A model generated the notes under the pieces. That model saw only the letters and a program-made list of their open reading frames with translations. It ran no database searches and had not been told where the DNA came from. The position numbers and the translations under genes are program-made. This document shows positions 1-6,002 of a stretch of DNA of 9,158 nt, in pieces (position 1 is the stretch's first letter; each line of letters begins with the position of its first letter). This DNA comes from Syntrophomonadaceae bacterium (GTDB lineage Bacteria > Bacillota > Ch66 > Ch109): contig JAAZDI010000233.1 of NCBI GenBank assembly GCA_012512295.1, positions 1-9,158 of the forward strand, given 5' to 3'.

Positions 1-244
1 AAGTTTCGAGTCGGACAATTTCTTTTTTAAGCGAGTTGATTTTCCAGTGCTGTTTCGCTTGATTAACTAGACCAAGCATACCGATGACCAGTCCACCAGC
101 CAATGCCGAACCGACAATAACGATGATAAGGGGAATCTCAATAAAACCAAAAATGTAGTTAATAGAAACGGTGGATGTGTTGGCAACTGCGAATATAACA
201 ATGATTAAGCTAAATATTAAGGATATGATTGTTTTCCACTGCAT
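1..244 (-). CDS. LapA-domain (DUF1049-like) small membrane protein, 3' end cut by window
   Basis: The reverse strand is open from an ATG at 244 to the window edge, giving 81 codons without a stop. The protein starts MQWKTIISLIFSLIIVIFAV. It has a first hydrophobic segment at about residues 5-21, a short polar stretch (NTSTVSINYIFG), a second hydrophobic segment at about 38-60 containing small residues (GSALAGGLVIGMLGL), and then a basic, amphipathic tail (KQHWKINSLKKEIVRLE) that looks like the start of a coiled coil. This two-helix plus coil layout is that of LapA-domain proteins, which sit in the cytoplasmic membrane and have no firmly known role in Firmicutes. A GGGAAGTG ribosome binding site lies 6 bases before the ATG. 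The gene diverges from cysK, so nothing ties it to sulfur metabolism. The family call rests on pattern recognition only. Confidence 0.75.
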   Translation of the reverse strand, partial: MQWKTIISLIFSLIIVIFAVANTSTVSINYIFGFIEIPLIIVIVGSALAGGLVIGMLGLVNQAKQHWKINSLKKEIVRLET

Positions 245-272
245 CGGATTCACTTCCCAGCTGGTTTTGTCA

Positions 273-300
273 TTAATACTTATTTTAGCATTATAGTCAA
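273..300 (-). promoter_or_regulatory. Candidate promoter for the LapA-domain gene
   Basis: On the minus strand a TTGACT box (295-300) is followed after 16 bases by TATTAA (273-278), about 30 bases before the start codon. A perfect TATAAT also occurs at 290-295 on the same strand, but I find no good -35 box for it. The call rests on consensus matching only. Confidence 0.35.
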
Positions 301-320
301 AAAGATGTAAAGCTAATCGA

Positions 321-349
321 TTGACAAAGCCGGGATTATATGATAAAAA
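321..349 (+). promoter_or_regulatory. Candidate sigma-A promoter of cysK
   Basis: A perfect TTGACA -35 box lies at 321-326. It is followed after exactly 17 bases by TAAAAA (344-349), which is preceded by TG at 341-342 as in an extended -10 element. Transcription would start near 355-357, giving a leader of about 50 bases. It is the best-spaced promoter in the window, and the inferred start lies inside the palindrome described at 349-373. Confidence 0.55.
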
Positions 350-373
350 TACCCTAGTAAATACATAGAGTAT
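349..373 (+). promoter_or_regulatory. Candidate IscR (type 1-like) operator upstream of cysK
   Basis: This is a 25-base imperfect palindrome with arms ATACCCTA (349-356) and TAGAGTAT (366-373) around a 9-base centre; the arms pair at 7 of 8 positions. Length and arm sequence resemble the E. coli type 1 IscR site, as I recall that consensus, with 19 of 25 positions compatible. It overlaps the end of the -10 box and the predicted transcription start of cysK, where a bound repressor would block initiation. An IscR-like protein is encoded at 4369-4812. The assignment to that regulator is inference; another Rrf2 protein such as a CymR-type regulator is also possible. Confidence 0.45.
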
Positions 374-389
374 ATAGGTTTACTATATA
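371..389 (+). repeat. Inverted repeat (hairpin) just before the cysK ribosome binding site
   Basis: TATATAG (371-377) and CTATATA (383-389) form a perfect 7-base-pair inverted repeat around the 5-base loop GTTTA. It ends 5 bases before the AGGGGAG ribosome binding site at 395-401 and abuts the palindrome at 349-373. In RNA the stem would be AU-rich and weak. In DNA it could be an extra protein site. Confidence 0.4.
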
Positions 390-394
390 ATGAT

Positions 395-401
395 AGGGGA
401 G
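395..401 (+). promoter_or_regulatory. Ribosome binding site that fixes the cysK start
   Basis: AGGGGAG lies 6 bases before the ATG at 408. An in-frame ATG at 390 would place this site inside the coding region and leaves no ribosome binding site in front of itself, so 408 is preferred. Confidence 0.8.
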
Positions 402-407
402 AATTTA

Positions 408-1343
408 ATGGCTAAAATAGCTAAGAGCCTTACTGAGCTTATTGGCAACACGCCACTCTTAGAATTATCAAACTACAATAGGCTCAATAAACTTAAGGCA
501 AAGCTGATTGCCAAGCTGGAATACTTTAACCCGGCTGGCAGTGTAAAAGACCGCATCGGCTACTCGATGCTTAAAGATGCCGAAGACAAAGGACTTATCA
601 ACAAAGATACAACTATAATCGAGCCCACTAGCGGCAATACCGGAATTGCCCTGGCTTTTGTGGCGGCTGCCAAAGGCTACCGGCTTATCCTCACCATGCC
701 GGACACTATGAGTATTGAGCGCCGGAATTTATTAAGAGCACTGGGGGCTGAACTGGTGCTCACCCCTGGGGCAAGTGGGATGGCAGGAGCTATCCAAACC
801 GCTGAAAAACTGGCTGCTCAGATCTCAAATTCATTTATCCCCCAACAGTTTAAGAACCTGGCCAACCCGGCCATTCACCGAGCGACTACGGCCGAGGAAA
901 TATGGCGTGATACAGATGGTCAAGTAGATATTTTTGTTGCAGGCGTTGGTACCGGAGGCACAATTACCGGGGTGGGAGAAGTCTTAAAAGAGCGGAAGCC
1001 GTCGGTTCAGATTGTGGCTGTTGAGCCCTTTGATTCGCCGGTATTGTCTGGCGGCTCGCCTAACCCTCACAAAATACAAGGAATAGGTGCGGGATTTGTT
1101 CCCGATGTGCTGAATTTAAGGATTGTGGATGAGATCCTCAAGGTTAAAAACGAAGAGGCATTTGACACAGTTCGACTCCTTTCTAAGACCGAAGGCCTGC
1201 TGGTAGGAATATCATCGGGAGCAGCTGCCTTTGCCGCAACCGAATTAGCAAAAAGACCGGAGAATAAGGGGAAGAACATCGTGGTTTTACTTCCGGATTC
1301 TGGAGAGAGGTATTTGTCTACTGCTCTTTTTAATGAGGAATAG
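408..1343 (+). CDS. cysK: Cysteine synthase A (O-acetylserine sulfhydrylase)
   Basis: PLP-dependent cytoplasmic enzyme that makes L-cysteine from O-acetylserine and sulfide. The 311-residue product has the usual family length. It opens with the typical SLTELIGNTPLLEL. The PLP lysine is K47 in NPAGSVKDR. The substrate-binding loop TSGNTG is at 74-79, the glycine-rich phosphate-binding loop GTGGT at 181-185, and the conserved blocks HKIQGIGAGF (221-230), GISSGAA (267-273) and PDSGERYLST (296-305) are all present. The start at 408 is chosen for its ribosome binding site; the ATG at 390 has none. No cysE (serine acetyltransferase) is in view, so the O-acetylserine supply must be encoded elsewhere. 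A TTGACA promoter and an IscR-like palindrome precede it. Cystathionine beta-synthase is a related fold, but length and motifs favour CysK. Confidence 0.96.
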   Translation: MAKIAKSLTELIGNTPLLELSNYNRLNKLKAKLIAKLEYFNPAGSVKDRIGYSMLKDAEDKGLINKDTTIIEPTSGNTGIALAFVAAAKGYRLILTMPDTMSIERRNLLRALGAELVLTPGASGMAGAIQTAEKLAAQISNSFIPQQFKNLANPAIHRATTAEEIWRDTDGQVDIFVAGVGTGGTITGVGEVLKERKPSVQIVAVEPFDSPVLSGGSPNPHKIQGIGAGFVPDVLNLRIVDEILKVKNEEAFDTVRLLSKTEGLLVGISSGAAAFAATELAKRPENKGKNIVVLLPDSGERYLSTALFNEE

Positions 1344-1443
1344 CTTCTTATAGTTAGATTTATTTGTATTTGTCGATAAAGTTCCTACCTTATGACTAGA
1401 GGAATAGCTTCTTGGAGTTGGATTTATCGCTTTTGACGTTAAT
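1335..1443 (+). repeat. Imperfect direct repeat, two 45-base copies spanning the cysK stop and the metA promoter
   Basis: Copy 1 (1335-1379) and copy 2 (1399-1443) are offset by 64 bases and identical at 36 of 45 positions, with the first 15 bases (GAGGAATAGCTTCTT) exactly the same. Copy 1 starts in the last two cysK codons and its stop, and copy 2 repeats those same nine bases outside the gene. The second copy contains the candidate -35 box of metA (TTGACG, 1433-1438), matched by TTGTCG in copy 1. This suggests an old tandem duplication of the cysK tail and downstream DNA. Any function is unknown. Confidence 0.7.
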
Positions 1444-1462
1444 GCCAAAGGTGTTTTACAAA
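1433..1462 (+). promoter_or_regulatory. Candidate promoter of metA
   Basis: TTGACG (1433-1438) and TACAAA (1457-1462) are separated by 18 bases, about 26 bases before the metA start. The -10 box matches consensus at 4 of 6 positions. I see no convincing terminator between cysK and metA, so metA may also be read from the cysK promoter. Confidence 0.4.
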
Positions 1463-1473
1463 ATAATTGATAT

Positions 1474-1479
1474 GGGTGG
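1474..1479 (+). promoter_or_regulatory. Ribosome binding site that fixes the metA start
   Basis: GGGTGG lies 8 bases before the ATG at 1488. The in-frame TTG at 1467 would put this site inside the gene, and the family's N-terminus normally begins MPI, which matches the ATG at 1488. Confidence 0.7.
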
Positions 1480-1487
1480 TCGATAAT

Positions 1488-2423
1488 ATGCCGATTATTA
1501 TTCCAGATGATCTTCCAGCCAGTGGGATACTGCAGGGAGAGAATATCTTTGTCATGCACGAAAAGAGGGCACTTCATCAGGATATCAGGCCTTTAAGAAT
1601 AGCAATCCTTAACTTGATGCCCCAAAAGATCGTTACCGAGACTCAGCTATTAAGATTGCTGGCGAATACCCCCTTGCAATGTGAGATTATTTTACTGCAT
1701 GCGGAAAGCCACGAATCAAAAAATACCCCGGAGGCCCATTTAGCGAACTTCTATACAACTTTTTCGAAGATAAAAACAGATAATTTTGACGGGATGATTA
1801 TCACTGGCGCTCCAGTGGAACATCTTGATTTTGATGAGTGGAATTATTGGGAGGAACTTCAGGAAATTATGGAATGGACTAAAACTCATGTCTACGCCAC
1901 TTTGCATATCTGTGTTGGTGCCCAGGCTGGTCTTTACTATCACTATGGTATTCCGAAATACCCTTTGGCCAAAAAAATGTTTGGCGTTTTTAGTCACCGG
2001 GTCCTCAAGAAAAATGTGCCTCTGCTGCGTGGTTTTGACGATGAATTCTTTGTACCCCATTCCCGTCATTCAGAAATTCGCCGCGAGGATGTCGAAAAGG
2101 TTCCAGAACTAGAAATATTATCTGATTCCGCCGAAGCCGGCATTTATATCATCGCTAATCGTGACTGCCGTCAGGTATTTATCACCGGGCATTCCGAATA
2201 TGACCCTCTTACCTTAAAGACAGAGTATGATCGAGCTATCGCGAAGGGCTTGGATATTGATCTGCCATCGGGGTACTTTCCAAATAACGATCCCTCACAG
2301 GCCCCGATAGTAAGGTGGCGCAGTCATGCCAATTTATTATTTAGCAATTGGCTGAACTACCATGTATACCAGGAAACTCCTTATGATTTGACTGAATTAT
2401 CGGCAGGTCGCGGCCGGCCTTAG
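1488..2423 (+). CDS. metA: Homoserine O-acyltransferase, predicted O-acetyltransferase (MetA/HTS family)
   Basis: This enzyme acylates the hydroxyl of homoserine, the entry step to methionine. The 311-residue protein starts MPIIIPDDLPA as MetA proteins do. The nucleophile is C142 (LHICVGAQAGLYYHYG), with H235 and E237 in GHSEYD completing the catalytic set. These residue numbers are the same as in characterised MetA enzymes. Residue 111 is Glu, in GAPVEHLDF. From the literature, Glu here goes with acetyl-CoA (Bacillus cereus type) and Gly with succinyl-CoA (E. coli type), so O-acetylhomoserine is the expected product although pipelines often write 'succinyltransferase'. MetY at 6459 uses exactly that product. 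The start at 1488 is preferred over TTG 1467. It lies 144 bases after cysK. Confidence 0.95.
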   Translation: MPIIIPDDLPASGILQGENIFVMHEKRALHQDIRPLRIAILNLMPQKIVTETQLLRLLANTPLQCEIILLHAESHESKNTPEAHLANFYTTFSKIKTDNFDGMIITGAPVEHLDFDEWNYWEELQEIMEWTKTHVYATLHICVGAQAGLYYHYGIPKYPLAKKMFGVFSHRVLKKNVPLLRGFDDEFFVPHSRHSEIRREDVEKVPELEILSDSAEAGIYIIANRDCRQVFITGHSEYDPLTLKTEYDRAIAKGLDIDLPSGYFPNNDPSQAPIVRWRSHANLLFSNWLNYHVYQETPYDLTELSAGRGRP

Positions 2424-2498
2424 TACATGGGGTAATTGAGTTGTAAATGTATTTTTAAAACAAGAGACTATTAAACATAGGATTTACCAAAAAATAGA

Positions 2499-2504
2499 TA
2501 TAAT
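2499..2504 (+). promoter_or_regulatory. Candidate -10 box upstream of fdhD
   Basis: A perfect TATAAT lies 42 bases before the fdhD start in an AT-rich 123-base gap. No good -35 box is seen 16-18 bases upstream, so this is only a suggestion that a new transcript may begin here. No clear terminator follows metA; the 5-base stem TACAT/ATGTA at 2424-2451 has an 18-base loop and is not convincing. Confidence 0.3.
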
Positions 2505-2546
2505 AGGTTAATATGTTCATACTTACCTGGAAGGAGAACTTAACAA

Positions 2547-3347
2547 ATGTCAGGAGAGCCTCTTTATATAAAAAGAAAGACAATATTTTATGATAAGGGA
2601 AATATAGAAGACAAAGAGGTAGCTGTTGTCACCGAAAAACCCTTGACTATTTATCTCAATCATAACGAGTTAGCAACTTTAATTTGTTCACCGGGAGGCA
2701 TACCGGAGTTAACTATTGGTTTCTTATTCAGTGAAGGGCTTATTCAACAGCGTTCAGATATTGAAGACATTCGTTATCGTGAGGATGAAGGATTACTGTG
2801 GATTGAAACGACTAATCATGTAAACCGAACGGATAATTTCCTGCGTCGACATATTGCGAGTTGCTGCGGTAAAGGCCGAGCCGGACTTTATTTTATTAAT
2901 GACGCCAGACAACTGCAGCCGGTTGTATCTGATTGGCGTCTTTCGGTCGCCCTAATTATCGCTTTCATGGCTGAACTGGAGAAAAGGGCTGAATCTTTTC
3001 GTTTGACCGGAGGGGTACACAGTGCAGCTCTAGCTGACGAATCACAAATTATTATTCACTTTGAGGACATCGGGAGACACAATGCGGTTGATAAAGTACT
3101 GGGCTATGCTTTGTTAAACGAGATATACCCCCACAATAAGTGTTTGCTCCTGAGCGGTCGCATCGCCTCAGAAATTCTAATCAAAGCTGCGCGTGGAAAG
3201 ATACCGGTAATTATTTCCCGCGCAGCCCCGACTGAACTCACCTTGGAACTGGCGGAGGAATTGGGACTCTGCATAGTTGGCTTTGCCCGTGGAGAAAGGC
3301 TAAATATTTATACTCATCCGGAAAGGATAATTTTAAATCAAGTCTAA
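2547..3347 (+). CDS. fdhD: Formate dehydrogenase accessory sulfurtransferase FdhD
   Basis: FdhD receives sulfur from the cysteine desulfurase (IscS in E. coli) and passes it to the molybdenum or tungsten bis-MGD cofactor of formate dehydrogenase, in the cytoplasm. The 266-residue protein has the family blocks in order: FRLTGGVHSAAL (151-162), EDIGRHNAVDKV (173-184), SGRIASEI (203-210), SRAAPT (224-229) and FARGERLNIYT (246-256). The mobile cysteine loop reads SCCGKG (105-110): the first cysteine of the E. coli CxxC pair appears kept as C107, but the second position is Gly110, with an extra C106 before it. An AAGGAGA site lies 9 bases before the ATG. No formate dehydrogenase gene is in the window. 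Its neighbours iscS and nadA fit its need for persulfide sulfur. nadA follows after 45 bases. Confidence 0.95.
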   Translation: MSGEPLYIKRKTIFYDKGNIEDKEVAVVTEKPLTIYLNHNELATLICSPGGIPELTIGFLFSEGLIQQRSDIEDIRYREDEGLLWIETTNHVNRTDNFLRRHIASCCGKGRAGLYFINDARQLQPVVSDWRLSVALIIAFMAELEKRAESFRLTGGVHSAALADESQIIIHFEDIGRHNAVDKVLGYALLNEIYPHNKCLLLSGRIASEILIKAARGKIPVIISRAAPTELTLELAEELGLCIVGFARGERLNIYTHPERIILNQV

Positions 3348-3392
3348 ATTTAACTAATAGCTATTTAAACGTTAACGAGGAAGTGAAGTCAA

Positions 3393-4301
3393 TTGAAAGA
3401 TATAATTCAAGAAATATTAGAAAAGAAAAAACTGAATGATATATATCTTATCGCTCACTATTACCAGCGGGCTGAAGTCCAGGATGTTGCCGATTTTGTG
3501 GGAGACTCCTATGCCATGGCTCTTGCGGCCAGGAATTCCCGCAGTGAGATTATCCTGGTGGCGGGGGTTGACTTCATGGCCGAGACCGCCGCTATTTTAT
3601 GTCCAGGCCGGACAGTTCTTTCCCCGGAGCCATCGGCTACCTGCCCAATGGCTAACAGTATAACCGCCGAACAGATTGTTCGGTATAAAGAAGAGCACCC
3701 TGATAGCATTATTGTTTCTTATGTCAATACCCCGGCAGCGGTAAAAGCAGTTAGTGACGTGTGCTGTACTTCATCCAATGCAGACAGGATTATTCGCCAG
3801 TTACCACCTGATAAGGAGATATTATTTATCCCTGATCAGAATCTGGCCGCCAATGTGGCAAAGAAGGTGGGCAGAAATCTGGATGTTTTTCCGTCTTGCT
3901 GCCCTATTCATGATCCGGTAGATATTGAGGATATAAAAGAGCTAAAAAAAAGATTTCCCCAGGCCCAAGTCCTGGTTCACCCTGAATGCAAGCCGGCAGT
4001 ATTAGAACTGGCAGATTATGTAGGTAGCACTGCCGGGATTTTAGACTATGTCATAAAATCTAAAGCAATGGATTTTATAATTGGTACCGAGTGCGGTATA
4101 TTTCATCCGATTTTGAAAGCATGTCCGGACAAGAATTTGATACTGGCATCAGAGAATCTAATATGCCCCAATATGAAAAGCATAACCCTGGAGAAAATCC
4201 TTAATTCAATCACCGAAAAACAAACCGTAATCACGGTGCCGGCTGAGATTAGAGAAAAAGCGGCCCTGGCTTTGGAAAAGATGATTTCTCTTGCTTCATA
4301 G
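3393..4301 (+). CDS. nadA: Quinolinate synthase NadA
   Basis: This enzyme condenses iminoaspartate with dihydroxyacetone phosphate to quinolinate in de novo NAD synthesis, using a [4Fe-4S] cluster. The 302-residue length is usual for the short NadA form. The three cluster cysteines are expected to be C84 (SATCPMANS), C170 (PSCCPIH) and C258 (LICPNMKSIT). Other family blocks are IAHYYQRAEVQDVADFVGDS at 20-39, VCCTSSNA at 123-130, FIPDQNLAANVA at 145-156, VHPEC at 195-199 and GTECG at 231-235. The start is TTG at 3393: an in-frame stop lies just upstream and the family N-terminus fits, with GAGGAAGTG ahead of it. nadB and nadC are absent here, although they often accompany nadA. It probably shares a transcript with fdhD and perhaps with the isc genes 67 bases downstream. 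Confidence 0.95.
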   Translation: MKDIIQEILEKKKLNDIYLIAHYYQRAEVQDVADFVGDSYAMALAARNSRSEIILVAGVDFMAETAAILCPGRTVLSPEPSATCPMANSITAEQIVRYKEEHPDSIIVSYVNTPAAVKAVSDVCCTSSNADRIIRQLPPDKEILFIPDQNLAANVAKKVGRNLDVFPSCCPIHDPVDIEDIKELKKRFPQAQVLVHPECKPAVLELADYVGSTAGILDYVIKSKAMDFIIGTECGIFHPILKACPDKNLILASENLICPNMKSITLEKILNSITEKQTVITVPAEIREKAALALEKMISLAS

Positions 4302-4368
4302 ATCACCACAAGGTTAATTTTAGCGGATTTTATATAGTGGTCGAAGTCAAAGAGGGAGGAGCTGCTTT

Positions 4369-4812
4369 ATGAGATTATCAACTAGAGGCAGGTATGGACT
4401 GAGAGCGATGCTGGAAATTGCCCTGCAGCAAGAAGCTGGTCCGGTATCCATACACTTGATCGCTGAACGGCAAGGCATTTCAGAACGATACCTGGAACAG
4501 GTATTAACTCCTTTAAAACAAGCCGGTCTATTAAAGAGTATTCGGGGATCCCAAGGAGGCTACCTTTTGGGTAGGGATGCGGCGAAAATCACGGTTGGTG
4601 ATGTAATCCGTACTCTTGAAGGGCCTATTGGCCCGGTGGATTGTGTAAATGAGCTCAATCCGGATGATTGTAATCGAGCCGAATACTGCATGACCCGACA
4701 GGTATGGGCTCATTTGCGAGACTCAATTTCCAAAGTTTTAGATTCGTATACTCTGGAAGATTTGATTAAGGGACCTTCAGTTTGCCTAAACGATGAAGCG
4801 GATAAGAAATAA
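4369..4812 (+). CDS. iscR: Rrf2-family transcriptional regulator, IscR-like
   Basis: A winged-helix DNA-binding protein that probably carries a Fe-S cluster and adjusts cluster assembly to demand. The 147-residue protein opens MRLSTRGRYGLRAMLEIAL, has the recognition region ISERYLEQVLTPLKQAGLL (37-55) and the wing SIRGSQGGYLLGRD (57-70). It carries three cysteines, C92, C101 and C107 (spacing 8 and 5), as expected for cluster binding; sulfur regulators of the CymR type lack these. Glu43, which in E. coli IscR discriminates between site classes, is kept. The fourth E. coli ligand, His107, aligns with Arg110 in CMTRQVW. iscS follows after 17 bases, so the two are surely co-transcribed. A GGGAGGA site lies 8 bases before the ATG. 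The upstream 67 bases show no clear promoter or copy of the cysK palindrome. Confidence 0.92.
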   Translation: MRLSTRGRYGLRAMLEIALQQEAGPVSIHLIAERQGISERYLEQVLTPLKQAGLLKSIRGSQGGYLLGRDAAKITVGDVIRTLEGPIGPVDCVNELNPDDCNRAEYCMTRQVWAHLRDSISKVLDSYTLEDLIKGPSVCLNDEADKK

Positions 4813-4829
4813 GATCGAGGTGGAAACCG

Positions 4830-6002
4830 ATGCGAGAAATCTATATGGACCATAGTGCCACAACCCCGGTAGATCGAAAGGTTTTTGAGGCCATGATACC
4901 CTACTGTACCGATGAATATGGTAATCCATCCAGTATCCATGCCAAGGGCCGGGCGGCGAAAAAGGCACTGGAAAAAGCCCGCGAGCAGGTAGCAGCCTTG
5001 ATCAACGCCGATTCCAGCGAAGTATTTTTTACGAGTGGCGGTACGGAGGCTAATAATCAAGCCATCATCTCTTATATGGTAAATAATGCCCATCGAGGCA
5101 AGCATTTGATTACTTCGGCGATCGAACACCATGCCGTGTTGGATACATGCGAATACCTCCGGAAAAATGGTTTTGACCTGACAGTGCTGCCGGTTAATTC
5201 ATTGGGGGTAGTGGAGCCGGAGGTTCTTCAGAGAGCGATAAAACCAGAAACCACTTTAGTTTCTATTATGCATGCGAACAACGAAATCGGAACGATTCAA
5301 CCGATTGCCAAGCTGGCCGAAGTAGCCCATCAGGCCGGGGCCGCTTTTCATACCGATGCCATCCAAACCACCGGTAGGATTCCGATAGACGTTAAAGCCA
5401 TGGGCATTGATCTGCTTTCCGCCTCCAGCCATAAAATATATGGCCCCAAAGGAATTGGCTGCTTATTTATTAAAAAAGGGATAAAAATTGGAAGATTGAT
5501 GCACGGGGGGGCACAGGAAAACAAAATGAGGGCCGGTACGGAAAATGTTCCTGGCATAGTCGGATTCGGGCAGGCCGCTGAATTAGCCCAAAACCGAATG
5601 GCGGATACCGCTGCTTACTTGAACAAGCTAGGCCAGAAACTACGGCAAGGAATTCTCGATAAGATTCCGCATACCATTGCCACGGGAGATCTGGAGAACC
5701 GGGTGCCGGGGAGTGTTAGTGTCTGTTTTGAATATGTTGAAGGAGAGTCAATCCTCTTGATGTTAGATAGCTACGGCATCATGGCCTCCAGCGGCTCAGC
5801 ATGTACATCCGGCTCATTAGATCCTTCCCATGTCCTATTAGCTATTGGGCTCCCCCCTGAAATAGCCCATGGGTCACTTCGCTTAACCTTAGGTAAAAAT
5901 AATACTGAAGAGGAAATTGATTATGTACTCGAGGTTTTACCGAGAATAATCAGCAATTTGCGCAAAATGTCTCCACTCTATCGTAATGGGGGGAGTGGCT
6001 GA
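4830..6002 (+). CDS. iscS: Cysteine desulfurase, IscS/NifS group I
   Basis: PLP enzyme that removes sulfur from L-cysteine, leaving alanine and an enzyme persulfide for Fe-S clusters and other acceptors. The 390-residue protein shows the N-terminal block YMDHSATTPVD, SGGTEANN (69-76), the cofactor-stacking histidine H100 in IEHHAVLDTC, D176 and Q179 in HTDAIQTTG, and the PLP lysine K202 in SSHKIYGPKG. The persulfide cysteine is C325 in the long mobile loop SSGSACTSGSLDPSHVL, which places it in group I (IscS/NifS) and not in the SufS group. It follows iscR after 17 bases, with GAGGTGG as the ribosome binding site. Its stop codon shares one base with the iscU start (TGATG), a sign of translational coupling. 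Likely clients in this window are IscU, FdhD and NadA. Confidence 0.95.
   Translation: MREIYMDHSATTPVDRKVFEAMIPYCTDEYGNPSSIHAKGRAAKKALEKAREQVAALINADSSEVFFTSGGTEANNQAIISYMVNNAHRGKHLITSAIEHHAVLDTCEYLRKNGFDLTVLPVNSLGVVEPEVLQRAIKPETTLVSIMHANNEIGTIQPIAKLAEVAHQAGAAFHTDAIQTTGRIPIDVKAMGIDLLSASSHKIYGPKGIGCLFIKKGIKIGRLMHGGAQENKMRAGTENVPGIVGFGQAAELAQNRMADTAAYLNKLGQKLRQGILDKIPHTIATGDLENRVPGSVSVCFEYVEGESILLMLDSYGIMASSGSACTSGSLDPSHVLLAIGLPPEIAHGSLRLTLGKNNTEEEIDYVLEVLPRIISNLRKMSPLYRNGGSG

Noticed and set aside
386..391. Perfect TATAAT just upstream of cysK
   Set aside because: Transcription would start inside the ribosome binding site and no -35 box lies at the right distance; the TTGACA promoter at 321 fits better.
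245..407. T-box or SAM riboswitch before cysK, or in the short metA leader
   Set aside because: The leaders are too short for these RNAs, and I see no T-box core sequence or S-box conserved elements.
1740..2069. Long antisense reading frame opposite metA, and similar ones opposite cysK, iscS and iscU
   Set aside because: These are shadow frames of strongly recognised genes, without ribosome binding sites or family features.
2424..2456. Possible metA terminator, TACAT/ATGTA followed by five T
   Set aside because: A 5-pair AT-rich stem with an 18-base loop is too weak to call.
3356..3365. Ten-base palindrome AATAGCTATT between fdhD and nadA
   Set aside because: It is short and AT-rich in an AT-rich gap, with no link to a promoter.
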